Origin: Prolixibacteraceae bacterium JC049
GTDB taxonomy: Bacteria; Bacteroidota; Bacteroidia; Bacteroidales; Prolixibacteraceae
Assembly (NCBI GenBank): GCA_023369685.1
Contig: SACZ01000004.1
Location: forward strand, 372,001 to 436,000
Reading direction: 5' to 3'
Length of the DNA: 64,000 nt
Shown here one piece after another: positions 28,990-37,620 of this stretch. The notes beneath the pieces were generated by a model. That model saw only the letters and a list, made by a program, of their open reading frames with translations, was not told the origin of the DNA and searched no databases. Within the stretch, counting starts at the first letter, position 1. Each line of letters opens with the position of its first letter. A program made the position numbers and the translations under genes.

Positions 28990-29503
28990 GGTAATCATTC
29001 AATTAGAAGCAGTAAATTCTGCACGGAAATCGCATTTAAAAGATGGCCTCTTAAAATCTCAAAAATGAGTATCTGGTACAGCTATTAACAATGGCTTCAA
29101 CAATTCTATTTTTCAATTGCCAGTGGCAAATACGTTTCGTCCGTCTTCTCAAGCCGAAGAGGCTCATCATTTTTGGCTTGATCCAAAAACGATGCAAAAA
29201 AATCAAGGCTGTCCCTTTTCTTCCTCCTCACTCTGCCAGAAACATAAGTTCGGGCGATGGATCTCCTATGGAGCTAATCGCTCTCTCTAATGCTTCTGTT
29301 TGATCTCGTTCCTTGAAAAAGGAATGCCATTTTCGCTACTTGTAGTTGACGAAGTTACTATATCGAGCTAATCCATTATCCAAATCAAAGTCTAAGGATA
29401 GATCATTTAAATATTAAGATATCCTTGTAAAAATGAGCGGCAATAGCATCCGAATTCCACGTTTATAACAAAATGCGTAAAAAAGTAAAAGTGATTTCGC
29501 CAA
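28990..29503. other. Gene-free spacer, possible degenerate dispersed repeat
   Basis: More than 500 bases with no convincing gene. A 70-codon frame at 29091-29303 lacks normal protein character and I do not call it. The part from about 29130 to 29260 has higher complexity than its A/T-rich surroundings and resembles, from memory, a non-coding block scattered through genomes of this group; that cannot be tested inside this window. Confidence 0.35.
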
Positions 29504-29947
29504 TTAATTCTGCAGTAGTTTTTTGTATTCAGTTGCCCGTTCCCTAGCGGTCTCCAGATCCACTGCTACATCAATCAAAAGGCCTTTGTCCCTATATCGT
29601 TCCAACAATACAATTTCGAATACTTCTTCGGTTTGATTTAGCTGCCGATTGGTCCAACTCATGGTACTATAATTAAGTGTTTTTCCATTTATCCGAACTA
29701 CTTCGTACTTTTTCATATCTATCCATTTGCCAAAGCGAATTCCCCACAAGACAGAGTAACTTCTTACTTTCCTGTTTTCCCAATCGATAGATATGCCTGT
29801 TCGAGTTAATGCAAAGAAAGCTCCCAATAAGATTAAAACAATTCCCCACCCTTCCAGTAATGAAATAACGCCTGCAATCATTAACAACCAGCCAGCTAAA
29901 CGTGCCGAATTGGAAAAAGGTCGGTGCAATTGATTATTGGTAATCAT
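29504..29947 (-). CDS. Small membrane protein, unknown
   Basis: A 147-residue protein with two adjacent hydrophobic segments (about residues 17-33 and 34-49) forming a membrane hairpin, followed by a soluble beta-rich part (GISIDWENRKVRSYSVLWGIRFGKW...EVFEIVLLERYRDKGLLIDV) that has the look of a PH-like domain. No family is recognised. Its start overlaps the end of the pabC-like gene by 14 bases, so it is the last gene of the pabB-pabC operon by position, though a role in folate synthesis is not implied. Confidence 0.65.
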   Translation of the reverse strand: MITNNQLHRPFSNSARLAGWLLMIAGVISLLEGWGIVLILLGAFFALTRTGISIDWENRKVRSYSVLWGIRFGKWIDMKKYEVVRINGKTLNYSTMSWTNRQLNQTEEVFEIVLLERYRDKGLLIDVAVDLETARERATEYKKLLQN

Positions 29948-30554
29948 ATCCTACAGCTGTTTCTATGGTTTCAGTTAAAAATTCGGGACCTGTTTGCCAA
30001 GGCATCATGGCATTAATTAAGCGAATGTATTTGTATCGGCTCAAATCTTCTACTTTGATGGCTCGCTCTTCAATCTCTCCCGTATCGATTAACGATTGGC
30101 GCATCACACCATCCAAAAGTGGATTTTCAGGTGTAAACCACCCATCAATATCATTTCCCAATACCACATTACAATAGCTTGTATCGGTAATAAGCCCATC
30201 TTTTACAATCAGGATATCGTCGCTAATGCCTCGGTTCTCATATAGTTCATTTATTGCCGTGCGATCGACCCACTTATGGCTATAATCGATATTATTTCCT
30301 TCAATTAGCTTTAACGATTGAATATTTCGGATGGTATAAGGAATAACCTCTACTTTCTCTATTTCGCGACCATAAACTATGCGGCACTTAAAAACGCCTT
30401 CGGCAGGAAAATCCATACGCATTAGCGTAACTTGCAAATTGGGAGCAATACCATTCCATAACTCCTGCGCAGCACAATTCATTCTCTCCTGATGGTAACC
30501 GATCAGTTGCGGTTCCCCATTTTCAATGCGAATAGTTTCAAGTAATTGGCACAT
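29934..30554 (-). CDS. pabC: Aminodeoxychorismate lyase-like class IV aminotransferase
   Basis: A 206-residue PLP enzyme of aminotransferase class IV. Arg58 and Lys94 (YSHKWVDR; the PLP-binding lysine), DDILIVKDGLITDTSYCNVVL and GVMRQSLID fit this fold. It probably converts 4-amino-4-deoxychorismate to para-aminobenzoate and pyruvate for folate synthesis, as the overlapping upstream gene is pabB. It is shorter than the 270-residue bacterial PabC, as is common in Bacteroidota. Overlap of 17 bases with pabB and 14 with the next gene points to translational coupling. Confidence 0.85.
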   Translation of the reverse strand: MCQLLETIRIENGEPQLIGYHQERMNCAAQELWNGIAPNLQVTLMRMDFPAEGVFKCRIVYGREIEKVEVIPYTIRNIQSLKLIEGNNIDYSHKWVDRTAINELYENRGISDDILIVKDGLITDTSYCNVVLGNDIDGWFTPENPLLDGVMRQSLIDTGEIEERAIKVEDLSRYKYIRLINAMMPWQTGPEFLTETIETAVGYDYQ

Positions 30555-31518
30555 AGACTTTGCGAATTAATTCGTTATACTCACTGGTACAATTGCTCTG
30601 AGCAGTAATACCTCCTCCACTTCTGTATGTCAACTGACCATTTTGCTTTTCAATATAACGAATCATTACCGCACTATCGACATTTTTACCATCAAAAACA
30701 CCAAAAATACCAGTATAATAACCTCTTGAGCCTTTTTCTGCCTCGCGAATAACCTCCAATGTTTTCTCTTTTGGAGCACCACTTATAGAGCCAGCAGGTA
30801 ACAATCGAGCTATTACATCTCCTATCTGCGACGTGTAATCGTCGGGCAACCTACCACTTATTTCAGAGCTCAACTGCAGAAGCCTTCCTGTATTGGTGCA
30901 TATTTCATCCAAGTAGCGGTATCGCGTAACACGTACTTTTTTAGCCACCATGCTTAAATCGTTACGAATTAAATCGACAATAGTATTATGCTCGGCAGTC
31001 TCTTTTTTATCATTTAATAACTGTTCTGCAGCATTGGGCAAATCGGCATCAATGGTGCCTTTCATAGGATATGATGAAATTACACCATCTTTAATTCGCA
31101 CAAATATCTCAGGCGAAAAACAAACCAACTCACCCTCAATCAACAGTCGGTAAGGCGCTTTGCTGCTTTCAAATACCTCTTTCAATGTCAAATTTAAATC
31201 GATTGGAGTAGGCATGGTTAAATTCAACAGGTAAGTATCGCCTCGATGCAAATGATACTGCACCCTTTCGTAGGCTTTGCCATACTCTGCTTCCGTTATG
31301 GGATGTTGTTGAAATTTTACTTCTTTTGTAAGCGAATTCGGAGCATTCTTTTCACCCTCCATCATCGGAAGACTAAATTGAATGTGAGAAGGAACTTTAT
31401 CCAACGGATATAACAGTGGCTTCTCTCCTTCGAAATCGAAAACAAATAAAAATGGGATACCTGAAGCTCCCCAATTATTCATTTGTTGAATAATATGTGG
31501 TTTAATGGTAGTGACCAT
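30538..31518 (-). CDS. pabB: Aminodeoxychorismate synthase component I
   Basis: Chorismate-binding enzyme of 326 residues, lacking much of the N-terminal domain found in anthranilate synthase; this short form is usual in Bacteroidota PabB. Visible motifs: YLLNLTMPTPI, FSPEIFVRI, PMKGTIDADLPNA, DLIRNDLSMVA and PAGSISGAPKEKTLEVI ending with YYTGIFG. With the glutaminase PabA it makes 4-amino-4-deoxychorismate from chorismate. ATG at 31518 is used; the TTG upstream is unlikely. pabA lies divergently only 36 bases away. Confidence 0.92.
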   Translation of the reverse strand: MVTTIKPHIIQQMNNWGASGIPFLFVFDFEGEKPLLYPLDKVPSHIQFSLPMMEGEKNAPNSLTKEVKFQQHPITEAEYGKAYERVQYHLHRGDTYLLNLTMPTPIDLNLTLKEVFESSKAPYRLLIEGELVCFSPEIFVRIKDGVISSYPMKGTIDADLPNAAEQLLNDKKETAEHNTIVDLIRNDLSMVAKKVRVTRYRYLDEICTNTGRLLQLSSEISGRLPDDYTSQIGDVIARLLPAGSISGAPKEKTLEVIREAEKGSRGYYTGIFGVFDGKNVDSAVMIRYIEKQNGQLTYRSGGGITAQSNCTSEYNELIRKVYVPIT

Positions 31519-31554
31519 GCAAAACAATTTTATGCAGCAAATATATAAAGATAG

Positions 31555-32121
31555 ATGAAGCTTTTAATTGTAGATAATCATGATTCGTTCACTTATAATC
31601 TGGTGCAATTAATTGAAGAGGCCGGATGCACTAATTACCAAATCGTTGCCAACGAAGCGGTAAATATTGCTGCTGCTGCTGAATTTACTCATATTTTGTT
31701 TTCGCCAGGTCCGGGATTACCCGATGAGTTTCCAGCAATGAAGCAGCTTCTGGAGCAATACGCCCCTTCAAAAAGCTTCTTGGGAATTTGTCTGGGGCAT
31801 CAGGCCATTGCAGAATTCTATGGCGGACAGTTATATAACTTACCAGAAGTGGTACATGGTCAGGTGAAGCATATAACTCAGAAAAAAAATGATATGCTTT
31901 TTTCAACTATCGATAATCAATTTGATGTTGGATTATATCACTCGTGGATTGTAAGCAATAATCATTTCCCCGAAGAACTTGAAATAACAGCACTTTCGGA
32001 AGAAAACAGAATTATGGCATTAAGGCATCGTTCGTTAAATATTCGCGGAGTACAATTTCATCCTGAGTCGATTATGACACCAAATGGTTTAGAGATGATT
32101 AAAAACTGGCTGTCACGCTAA
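31555..32121 (+). CDS. pabA: Aminodeoxychorismate/anthranilate synthase glutaminase component
   Basis: Class I glutamine amidotransferase of 188 residues. MKLLIVDNHDSFTYNL, SPGPGLPDEF, the nucleophile Cys79 in GICLGHQAIAEF, and the His-Glu pair in GVQFHPESIMT are all present. It supplies ammonia to PabB. It is transcribed away from pabB-pabC with 36 bases between start codons, so the two promoters must overlap each other or the coding regions. Assignment to PabA rather than TrpG rests on the neighbouring pabB and pabC. Confidence 0.92.
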   Translation: MKLLIVDNHDSFTYNLVQLIEEAGCTNYQIVANEAVNIAAAAEFTHILFSPGPGLPDEFPAMKQLLEQYAPSKSFLGICLGHQAIAEFYGGQLYNLPEVVHGQVKHITQKKNDMLFSTIDNQFDVGLYHSWIVSNNHFPEELEITALSEENRIMALRHRSLNIRGVQFHPESIMTPNGLEMIKNWLSR

Positions 32122-32122
32122 A

Positions 32123-32148
32123 TTGCAACAAAACAAAAGCTACCTTTG
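32123..32148 (+). promoter_or_regulatory. Promoter of the 122-residue protein gene
   Basis: TACCTTTG (32141-32148) is an exact TAnnTTTG -7 element, with TTG at 32123-32125; the 15-base spacer is shorter than usual. The -7 box ends 24 bases before the ATG at 32173. Confidence 0.55.
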
Positions 32149-32172
32149 CACCAGAAATAAAACAAGACAATT

Positions 32173-32541
32173 ATGGCACAATTAATAGAACTTCCAACAA
32201 TCAACCGACGTGTGATATACATTACTCCAAAGAAACCTTTTTTCGAATGGATCAATGAATTGGATTCGGAAGACCCAATTAATGAAGAAAATTTTCTGGA
32301 GAGAACAGCATATGCATACAGCGATGACACCTACTTTATGGATCGCAGCAGCATGGAAACGGTAATGCAAAAATATTATACCGAAATCTTCGAAAACGAA
32401 TTGGCAGGAATGTGGATTGACACCAAAGCGTGGCCAAAAGATCGTTCGTGGGCTGAATTTAACAAATGGTTCGACTGGGAGATTGCTGGATTACTATTCG
32501 ATTTAGAAACCGGAATACTAGAAAAAGAGGACGAAGAGTAG
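32173..32541 (+). CDS. Conserved-looking hypothetical protein
   Basis: A 122-residue acidic soluble protein with no signal peptide or membrane span. It is rich in Trp, Asp and Glu (FFEWINELDSEDP, GMWIDTKAWPKDRSWAEFNKWFDWEIAGLLFD) and looks like a compact alpha/beta protein. No family recognised. It has its own TAnnTTTG promoter and ends with TAG, showing that TAG is an ordinary stop codon in this genome. Confidence 0.75.
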   Translation: MAQLIELPTINRRVIYITPKKPFFEWINELDSEDPINEENFLERTAYAYSDDTYFMDRSSMETVMQKYYTEIFENELAGMWIDTKAWPKDRSWAEFNKWFDWEIAGLLFDLETGILEKEDEE

Positions 32542-32621
32542 CCTTTTTTGCCTCTGAAAGAACCTTTTTTTTCTATTTAACAAACTTTATTCTTCTATTT
32601 CGTAAAATAATGCTTATTCCA

Positions 32622-32653
32622 TTTGATTTTTTCAATAAAATGTCCTTATTTTG
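32622..32653 (+). promoter_or_regulatory. Candidate promoter of rpmB-rpmG operon
   Basis: TATTTTG (32647-32653) resembles the TAnnTTTG -7 element and TTTG (32622-32625) the -33 element, separated by 21 bases, 45 bases before the L28 start. Confidence 0.4.
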
Positions 32654-32698
32654 CGAACTGTTTGAAAAACGTGAGTTCGTAAAAAAATAATCAAGACA

Positions 32699-32944
32699 AT
32701 GTCAAAAGTTTGTCAAGTAACAGGAAAAAAAGCGATGGTGGGAAACAACGTTTCACACTCTCATAGAAAAACTAAGAGAAGATTTGACATCAATCTTTTC
32801 AAGAAAAAGTTTTATCTACCTGAAGAAGATCGCTGGGTTACTTTGACACTTTCAGCACACGGCCTTAGAATCATCAACAAAAAAGGTTTAGGCGCCGTAT
32901 TGAAAGAGTCAAAGGAAAAGGGTTTAATTAAGAAGTTTTTGTAA
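32699..32944 (+). CDS. rpmB: 50S ribosomal protein L28
   Basis: An 81-residue basic protein starting [22 protein letters not shown], the L28 signature, with the C-terminal [16 protein letters not shown] segment. It is a structural protein of the large ribosomal subunit. It heads the L28-L33-DUF4295 group, with the L33 start 21 bases after its stop. Confidence 0.97.
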   Translation: MSKVCQVTGKKAMVGNNVSHSHRKTKRRFDINLFKKKFYLPEEDRWVTLTLSAHGLRIINKKGLGAVLKESKEKGLIKKFL

Positions 32945-32965
32945 ACCGTTTAAGCTAAAGAAAAA

Positions 32966-33154
32966 ATGGCTAAGAAAGCAAAAGGTAATAGAATCCAGGT
33001 TATTCTTGAGTGCACTGAGCACAAAGAGAGTGGTATGCCAGGAACTTCTCGCTATATCACAACAAAGAATAGAAAGAATACACCAGACAGAATGGAGTTG
33101 AAAAAATACAACCCTATTCTTAAGAAAGTAACACTGCATAGAGAAATTAAATAA
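32966..33154 (+). CDS. rpmG: 50S ribosomal protein L33
   Basis: A 62-residue ribosomal protein ([41 protein letters not shown]) matching L33. Only one cysteine is retained (LECTEH), so this is a zinc-independent (C-minus type) L33. It lies between L28 and the DUF4295 gene, 9 bases before the latter. Confidence 0.97.
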   Translation: MAKKAKGNRIQVILECTEHKESGMPGTSRYITTKNRKNTPDRMELKKYNPILKKVTLHREIK

Positions 33155-33163
33155 TTTTAGATT

Positions 33164-33316
33164 ATGGCTAAGAAAGCAGTTGCAAGTTTACAGAAAGGTG
33201 CTGGTAAAGGCCACGCCAAAGTAATCAAAATGGTGAAGTCTGAAAAGACTGGTGCTTACACATTCGCTGAGGAAATTGTTCCTAACGATGATGTAAAAGG
33301 ATACTTCAAAAAATAA
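33164..33316 (+). CDS. DUF4295 family small basic protein
   Basis: A 50-residue protein beginning MAKKAVASLQKGAGKGHAKV and ending DDVKGYFKK. It matches the DUF4295 family, found almost only in Bacteroidota directly after rpmB and rpmG. Its size, basic N-terminus and place suggest a ribosome-associated role, though none is established to my knowledge. It ends at a clear terminator, closing the operon. Confidence 0.92.
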   Translation: MAKKAVASLQKGAGKGHAKVIKMVKSEKTGAYTFAEEIVPNDDVKGYFKK

Positions 33317-33340
33317 TCAATACGATTATAAGATCAAGAA

Positions 33341-33370
33341 AGCTCTTGCCTTTAGGTAAGAGCTTTTTTT
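33341..33370 (+). terminator. Terminator of rpmB-rpmG-DUF4295
   Basis: AGCTCTTGCC (33341-33350) pairs with GGTAAGAGCT (33355-33364; one G-T pair), followed by TTTTTT. A canonical intrinsic terminator 25 bases after the DUF4295 stop. Confidence 0.9.
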
Positions 33371-33506
33371 GTGACTTATACCGAAGAAGATAGACAATTT
33401 TCGTTGATACTTATTTTATCAATAATTGAGTTCTAATTTTGATAATCAAGATCGAAGTGGCATTGTATTTTTTTGTATCTTGCCACCCTTAAAAATGATA
33501 TAAAAT

Positions 33507-34457
33507 ATGGGGCTGTTTGGTTTATTCACTAAGGAAAAAAAAGAGAACCTAGATAAAGGTTTGGCCAAAACAAAAGAAAGTGTCTTTAAAAAATTATCGC
33601 GTGCCGTTGTCGGAAAATCAAAGGTAGACGACGAAGTACTGGATAATTTAGAAGAAGTACTTATCACTTCTGATGTTGGTGTAGATACCACATTGAAGAT
33701 TATCGAGCGTATTGAAGCTCGTGTGGCTCGCGACAAATATGTTGGTACTTCGGAGTTAAATGGCATCTTAAAGGAAGAGATTGCAGCCCTTCTAGATGAA
33801 AACAACTCTGGAAAGGAAGCCAGCTTCGACCTGCCTAAAACGGGAAGTCCGTATGTAATTATGGTGGTTGGAGTAAACGGAGTTGGAAAAACAACTACTA
33901 TCGGTAAATTAGCTTACAACTTCAAGAAGAATGGAAAGAAAGTGGTACTTGGTGCAGCTGATACTTTCCGTGCAGCAGCAGTTGATCAATTGAAGATTTG
34001 GGCCGAGCGCGTTGACGTACCTATCGTATCGCAAGGAATGGGAGCCGATCCTGCTTCTGTAGCATTCGATACATTGGAGTCAGCAAAAGCATCAGGAGCC
34101 GATGTAGTAATTATCGATACTGCTGGTCGTTTGCACAATAAGGTTGGCTTAATGAATGAATTAAGCAAGATTAAGAAAGTAATGCAGAAGGTGATTCCTA
34201 ATACTCCAGACGAAGTGCTGTTGGTTTTAGATGGGTCGACCGGTCAAAATGCATTCGAGCAAGCAAAACAATTTACAATCGCTACCGAAGTTTCGGCCAT
34301 GGCATTAACCAAGCTGGATGGAACAGCTAAAGGTGGTGTAGTAATTGGTATTTCCGACCAATTTAAGATACCAGTAAAATACATTGGTATTGGAGAGCAA
34401 ATGGAAGACTTGCAAATTTTCAGAAGAAACGAATTTGTCGATTCACTATTCAACTAA
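33507..34457 (+). CDS. ftsY: Signal recognition particle receptor FtsY
   Basis: SRP-receptor GTPase of 316 residues. A short N-terminal amphipathic stretch (MGLFGLFTKEKKENLDKGL) replaces the long acidic A domain, then comes the helical N domain and the G domain with P loop GVNGVGKTT (122-130), DTFRAAAVDQL, DTAGRLHNK, TKLDGTAKGG and GIGEQMEDLQIF. It docks ribosome-SRP complexes at the inner membrane for co-translational insertion. It has its own transcription unit bounded by terminators. Confidence 0.97.
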   Translation: MGLFGLFTKEKKENLDKGLAKTKESVFKKLSRAVVGKSKVDDEVLDNLEEVLITSDVGVDTTLKIIERIEARVARDKYVGTSELNGILKEEIAALLDENNSGKEASFDLPKTGSPYVIMVVGVNGVGKTTTIGKLAYNFKKNGKKVVLGAADTFRAAAVDQLKIWAERVDVPIVSQGMGADPASVAFDTLESAKASGADVVIIDTAGRLHNKVGLMNELSKIKKVMQKVIPNTPDEVLLVLDGSTGQNAFEQAKQFTIATEVSAMALTKLDGTAKGGVVIGISDQFKIPVKYIGIGEQMEDLQIFRRNEFVDSLFN

Positions 34458-34484
34458 TCGACATTATTATTGTTGATATCACCA

Positions 34485-34529
34485 AAAGGATGACATCGGG
34501 TTATTTTTAACTGATGTCATCCTTTGTTT
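34485..34529 (+). terminator. Terminator after ftsY
   Basis: AAAGGATGACATC (34485-34497) and GATGTCATCCTTT (34513-34525) form a perfect 13-bp stem with a 15-base loop, followed by GTTTG. Confidence 0.8.
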
Positions 34530-34552
34530 GATTAATATAGAGAGCAAAAAAG

Positions 34553-35845
34553 ATGAAGAGAAAGGTAAATGTGGTAACACTGGGGTGCTCAAAAAACTTA
34601 GTCGATTCAGAAGTTTTATTGAGTCAGTTGGGGAATTCAGGTTTCGAAGTAGTACACGATTCCAACGATCCTACCGAAGTGGTTATCATTAACACATGTG
34701 GTTTTATTGGTGATGCCAAGGAAGAGAGTATCGACACCATAATGAACTTTGTAAATGCCAAAGAACAAGGCATTATCGAGAAATTATATGTTATGGGATG
34801 TCTTTCGGCTCGTTACAAAGACGAATTGGTTGCCGAAATTCCAGAGGTAGACAAATACTTCGGAAAATTCGATATAAAGCAAATTACTGCTGAACTTAAG
34901 GTGGAATACAATCCTGAGTTTATCTACGAACGAAAGTTGACTACTCCTAAGCATTTTGCCTTTCTAAAAATTTCGGAAGGATGTAACCGTTCATGCTCTT
35001 TCTGTGCCATTCCAATTATGACAGGGAAGCACAAGTCGCGCACCATCGAAGAATTGGTTCGTGAAGCCAAATATCTGGCAAAAAGAGGAGTTAAAGAGGT
35101 TTTACTTATTGCTCAGGATTTATCTTTCTACGGTTTAGATTTATATGGTAAGAGTAAGTTGGCTTCATTAATGGAGCAGCTTTCGGAAATTGAAGGTATT
35201 GAGTGGATTCGCTTGCACTATGCTTATCCTTCGAAATTCCCATTCGATGTATTACCTGTAATGCGCGATAATCCGAAGGTTTGTAAATACCTAGACCTAC
35301 CTCTTCAGCATGCCAGCAACAATATGTTGAAAAAGATGCTACGCCACGTAACCGAAGAAGAAACTTATGAATTAATCCGAAGAATCAGGGAAGAGGTTCC
35401 CGGAATTGCTCTTCGCACCACTCTACTGGTTGGTCACCCTGGCGAAACAGAAGAAGACATTGAGCGTTTGAAGAAAATGGTTGAGTTCGCTCGTTTCGAT
35501 CGTTTAGGTGTGTTCCCATACTCACACGAGGAAGGAACTTATGCCGCTAAGCATTACGAAGATGATGTAGACGATGACGTTAAGCAAGCGCGTGCCGATG
35601 AAATCATGGAGCTTCAGCAAAATATATCAGCCGATATTATGGCCGAACGCATTGGTAAAAAGATGAAGGTACTGGTTGATCGCACCGAAGGTGATATGTT
35701 AGTTGGTCGTACCGAATTTGATTCACCTGAAGTAGATGGAGAAGTATTCATCACCAACTATCCTGACGATTTAGAGATTGGAGATTTCTGTATGGTAGAA
35801 ATTACCGGATCGGAAGACTACGATTTAATCGGAGAAGTAAAGTAA
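34553..35845 (+). CDS. rimO: Ribosomal protein S12 methylthiotransferase RimO
   Basis: Radical SAM methylthiotransferase of 430 residues. The N-terminal UPF0004 domain holds three cluster-binding cysteines (Cys12, Cys49, Cys83), the radical SAM core has C144-x3-C148-x2-C151 (CNRSCSFC), and a TRAM-type domain follows (about 365-430). MKRKVNVVTLGCSKNLVDSE is typical for RimO rather than MiaB. It adds a methylthio group to the conserved Asp of ribosomal protein S12. It follows ftsY as in many Bacteroidota. Confidence 0.96.
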   Translation: MKRKVNVVTLGCSKNLVDSEVLLSQLGNSGFEVVHDSNDPTEVVIINTCGFIGDAKEESIDTIMNFVNAKEQGIIEKLYVMGCLSARYKDELVAEIPEVDKYFGKFDIKQITAELKVEYNPEFIYERKLTTPKHFAFLKISEGCNRSCSFCAIPIMTGKHKSRTIEELVREAKYLAKRGVKEVLLIAQDLSFYGLDLYGKSKLASLMEQLSEIEGIEWIRLHYAYPSKFPFDVLPVMRDNPKVCKYLDLPLQHASNNMLKKMLRHVTEEETYELIRRIREEVPGIALRTTLLVGHPGETEEDIERLKKMVEFARFDRLGVFPYSHEEGTYAAKHYEDDVDDDVKQARADEIMELQQNISADIMAERIGKKMKVLVDRTEGDMLVGRTEFDSPEVDGEVFITNYPDDLEIGDFCMVEITGSEDYDLIGEVK

Positions 35846-35868
35846 AAATCAAAGCTTTCATATATCAT

Positions 35869-35903
35869 CCCTGTCAAGCAATGCATTGACAGGGATTTTT
35901 TAT
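35869..35903. terminator. Terminator between convergent rimO and sensor kinase genes
   Basis: CCCTGTCA (35869-35876) pairs with TGACAGGG (35887-35894), followed by ATTTTTTATT on the plus strand. It overlaps the end of the minus-strand kinase gene and can serve rimO. Confidence 0.85.
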
Positions 35904-37558
35904 TCGTGTGCAAGTATTGACAACTCTAAAGGTACAATTAATTTAAAAGTTGAACCAGCTCCCTTTTCCGATTCTAACTCTAATCTTCCCTCTAACAATT
36001 GTGCCAATCGGTACGAAATAGCTAATCCCAATCCGGCGCCGCCATGTTTGCGAGTAAGAAAATCGCCCACCTGATAGAATGGTTTAAACAGATCTTTTTG
36101 CTTCTCTAACGGAATTCCTATTCCAGTATCTTTGACATAAAAACACAGCATATTCTCAGAATACTTCTCCACTCCCATTCTTACCGATCCTTTATCGGTA
36201 AACTTCATGGCATTACTTAGGAAATTAATCAGTACCTGCTGAATTCTCAGTTCATCGGAAAACATAACGAAATCTTCTTCTGTTTCCAGTACTAAGTCAA
36301 CACCATCTTTACTTTCCCAAATAAACTTATTGTGAAGCTCTGTCATTAAATTCCAAACACTAAACTGAGTTTTATAAATATTCAGCTGTCTGCTTTCTAT
36401 TTTCGAAATATCAATAATATCATTTACCAAATGCATCAACTGCGTCGAATTGCTTTTAATAAGGTTTTTAAAAGACTGCCTCTCCTCTTCCGAAAACGAA
36501 TCATCATTCAGCAAATCGGCAAAACCCATAATTCCATTTAACGGAGTTCGAATTTCGTGACTCATATTGGCAATAAAAGCCGATTTCAATTGATCACTCT
36601 CTTCTGCCTTCACCTTTGCTGCAACCAGCTCTTCGGTTCTGGTTCTTACCTTTTGCTTTAAAACAGTATTGAAAAACCACATCACCATAAATGCCACTGT
36701 CACACAGAAAGCAATGAATATCCAAAACTCCACCTGCATGTAAAATGGAATATACTTTTCGTACAGCCACTTATCCACAACGCCTTTGTACTCTTCCCTA
36801 CTAATGGATTTTATCGCTTTATTCAGAATACCTTGCAGTAGCTCTTTATCCTTGCTAACTGCAAATCCCAATTCGTTGTCATAAGGCACTTCGCCTGCAA
36901 TTCTAACATACGGAAATCCCAGTGATTGTATCATGTGTGTGGCAACGGCATGACGCGCCACATAGGCATATGCTTCTCCCGATGATAGTTTCTTCAAGCA
37001 CTCTTGCTCGTTACGTTGTGGCAATAAATTCAGATTAGGGTAATACATCTTCAGGTATTCGTGAATGGCATAGCCATTTACCACAACAATAGGTCTATCT
37101 TTTAGCGAATTCAGACCGACATTTCCTTCCACCACTTTACTAACCAAAATAGAATGAGGATGCTTAATCAGTGGTTCGGTAAATAAAAAGTGTTTTCTTC
37201 GCTCTGCTGTCGACTGAATCTCACTTATAATATCTACAGTTCCTTTTTTTCCTGCTTCTACCACAGAAGCCCAATCGCTAAAATATGAGCGCTTAATATC
37301 ATAACCAACCCGCTCTTCAATTAAAGAGATAAAATCGATAAAGATACCTACTACTCTATCATCTTCTATAAATGCATAAGGAGGGGAATTGGGAAAGACA
37401 GAAACACTTAATTGAGTTTCTTCCAAAAACAGTTGCTCTTCTTTTGTCAATTTGAGTGAGCGCTTACTGGCAGAACACCCCAATAAAAAAAGAGTAATAA
37501 GTATGGTTAAGTAGTTCGTTATTTTAAATCTCCCCGTCATCAGTTTTAAAAATAGCAT
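35900..37558 (-). CDS. Sensor histidine kinase with periplasmic solute-binding domain
   Basis: A 552-residue kinase. An N-terminal leader with a lipobox-like LLGCSAS is followed by a family 3 solute-binding domain (about 40-270, amino-acid-binding-protein fold), a membrane span (about 276-296), a coiled stretch, HisKA with phosphoacceptor His334 (MSHEIRTPLNG) and a HATPase domain (NFLSNAMKFT, DTGIGI, GGAGLGLAIS). It should sense a small periplasmic ligand, perhaps an amino acid, and phosphorylate a regulator not encoded next to it. An alternative start is the ATG at 37540. Confidence 0.9.
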   Translation of the reverse strand: MLFLKLMTGRFKITNYLTILITLFLLGCSASKRSLKLTKEEQLFLEETQLSVSVFPNSPPYAFIEDDRVVGIFIDFISLIEERVGYDIKRSYFSDWASVVEAGKKGTVDIISEIQSTAERRKHFLFTEPLIKHPHSILVSKVVEGNVGLNSLKDRPIVVVNGYAIHEYLKMYYPNLNLLPQRNEQECLKKLSSGEAYAYVARHAVATHMIQSLGFPYVRIAGEVPYDNELGFAVSKDKELLQGILNKAIKSISREEYKGVVDKWLYEKYIPFYMQVEFWIFIAFCVTVAFMVMWFFNTVLKQKVRTRTEELVAAKVKAEESDQLKSAFIANMSHEIRTPLNGIMGFADLLNDDSFSEEERQSFKNLIKSNSTQLMHLVNDIIDISKIESRQLNIYKTQFSVWNLMTELHNKFIWESKDGVDLVLETEEDFVMFSDELRIQQVLINFLSNAMKFTDKGSVRMGVEKYSENMLCFYVKDTGIGIPLEKQKDLFKPFYQVGDFLTRKHGGAGLGLAISYRLAQLLEGRLELESEKGAGSTFKLIVPLELSILAHE

Positions 37559-37620
37559 TTATTGGCATGATAACAAACATATTACCAGTCAAATAAATGC
37601 TATTTATTCTTTATTCTATT

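Noticed and set aside
29091-29303. 70-codon ORF
   Set aside because: No start context, low-quality composition, no domain; judged non-coding.
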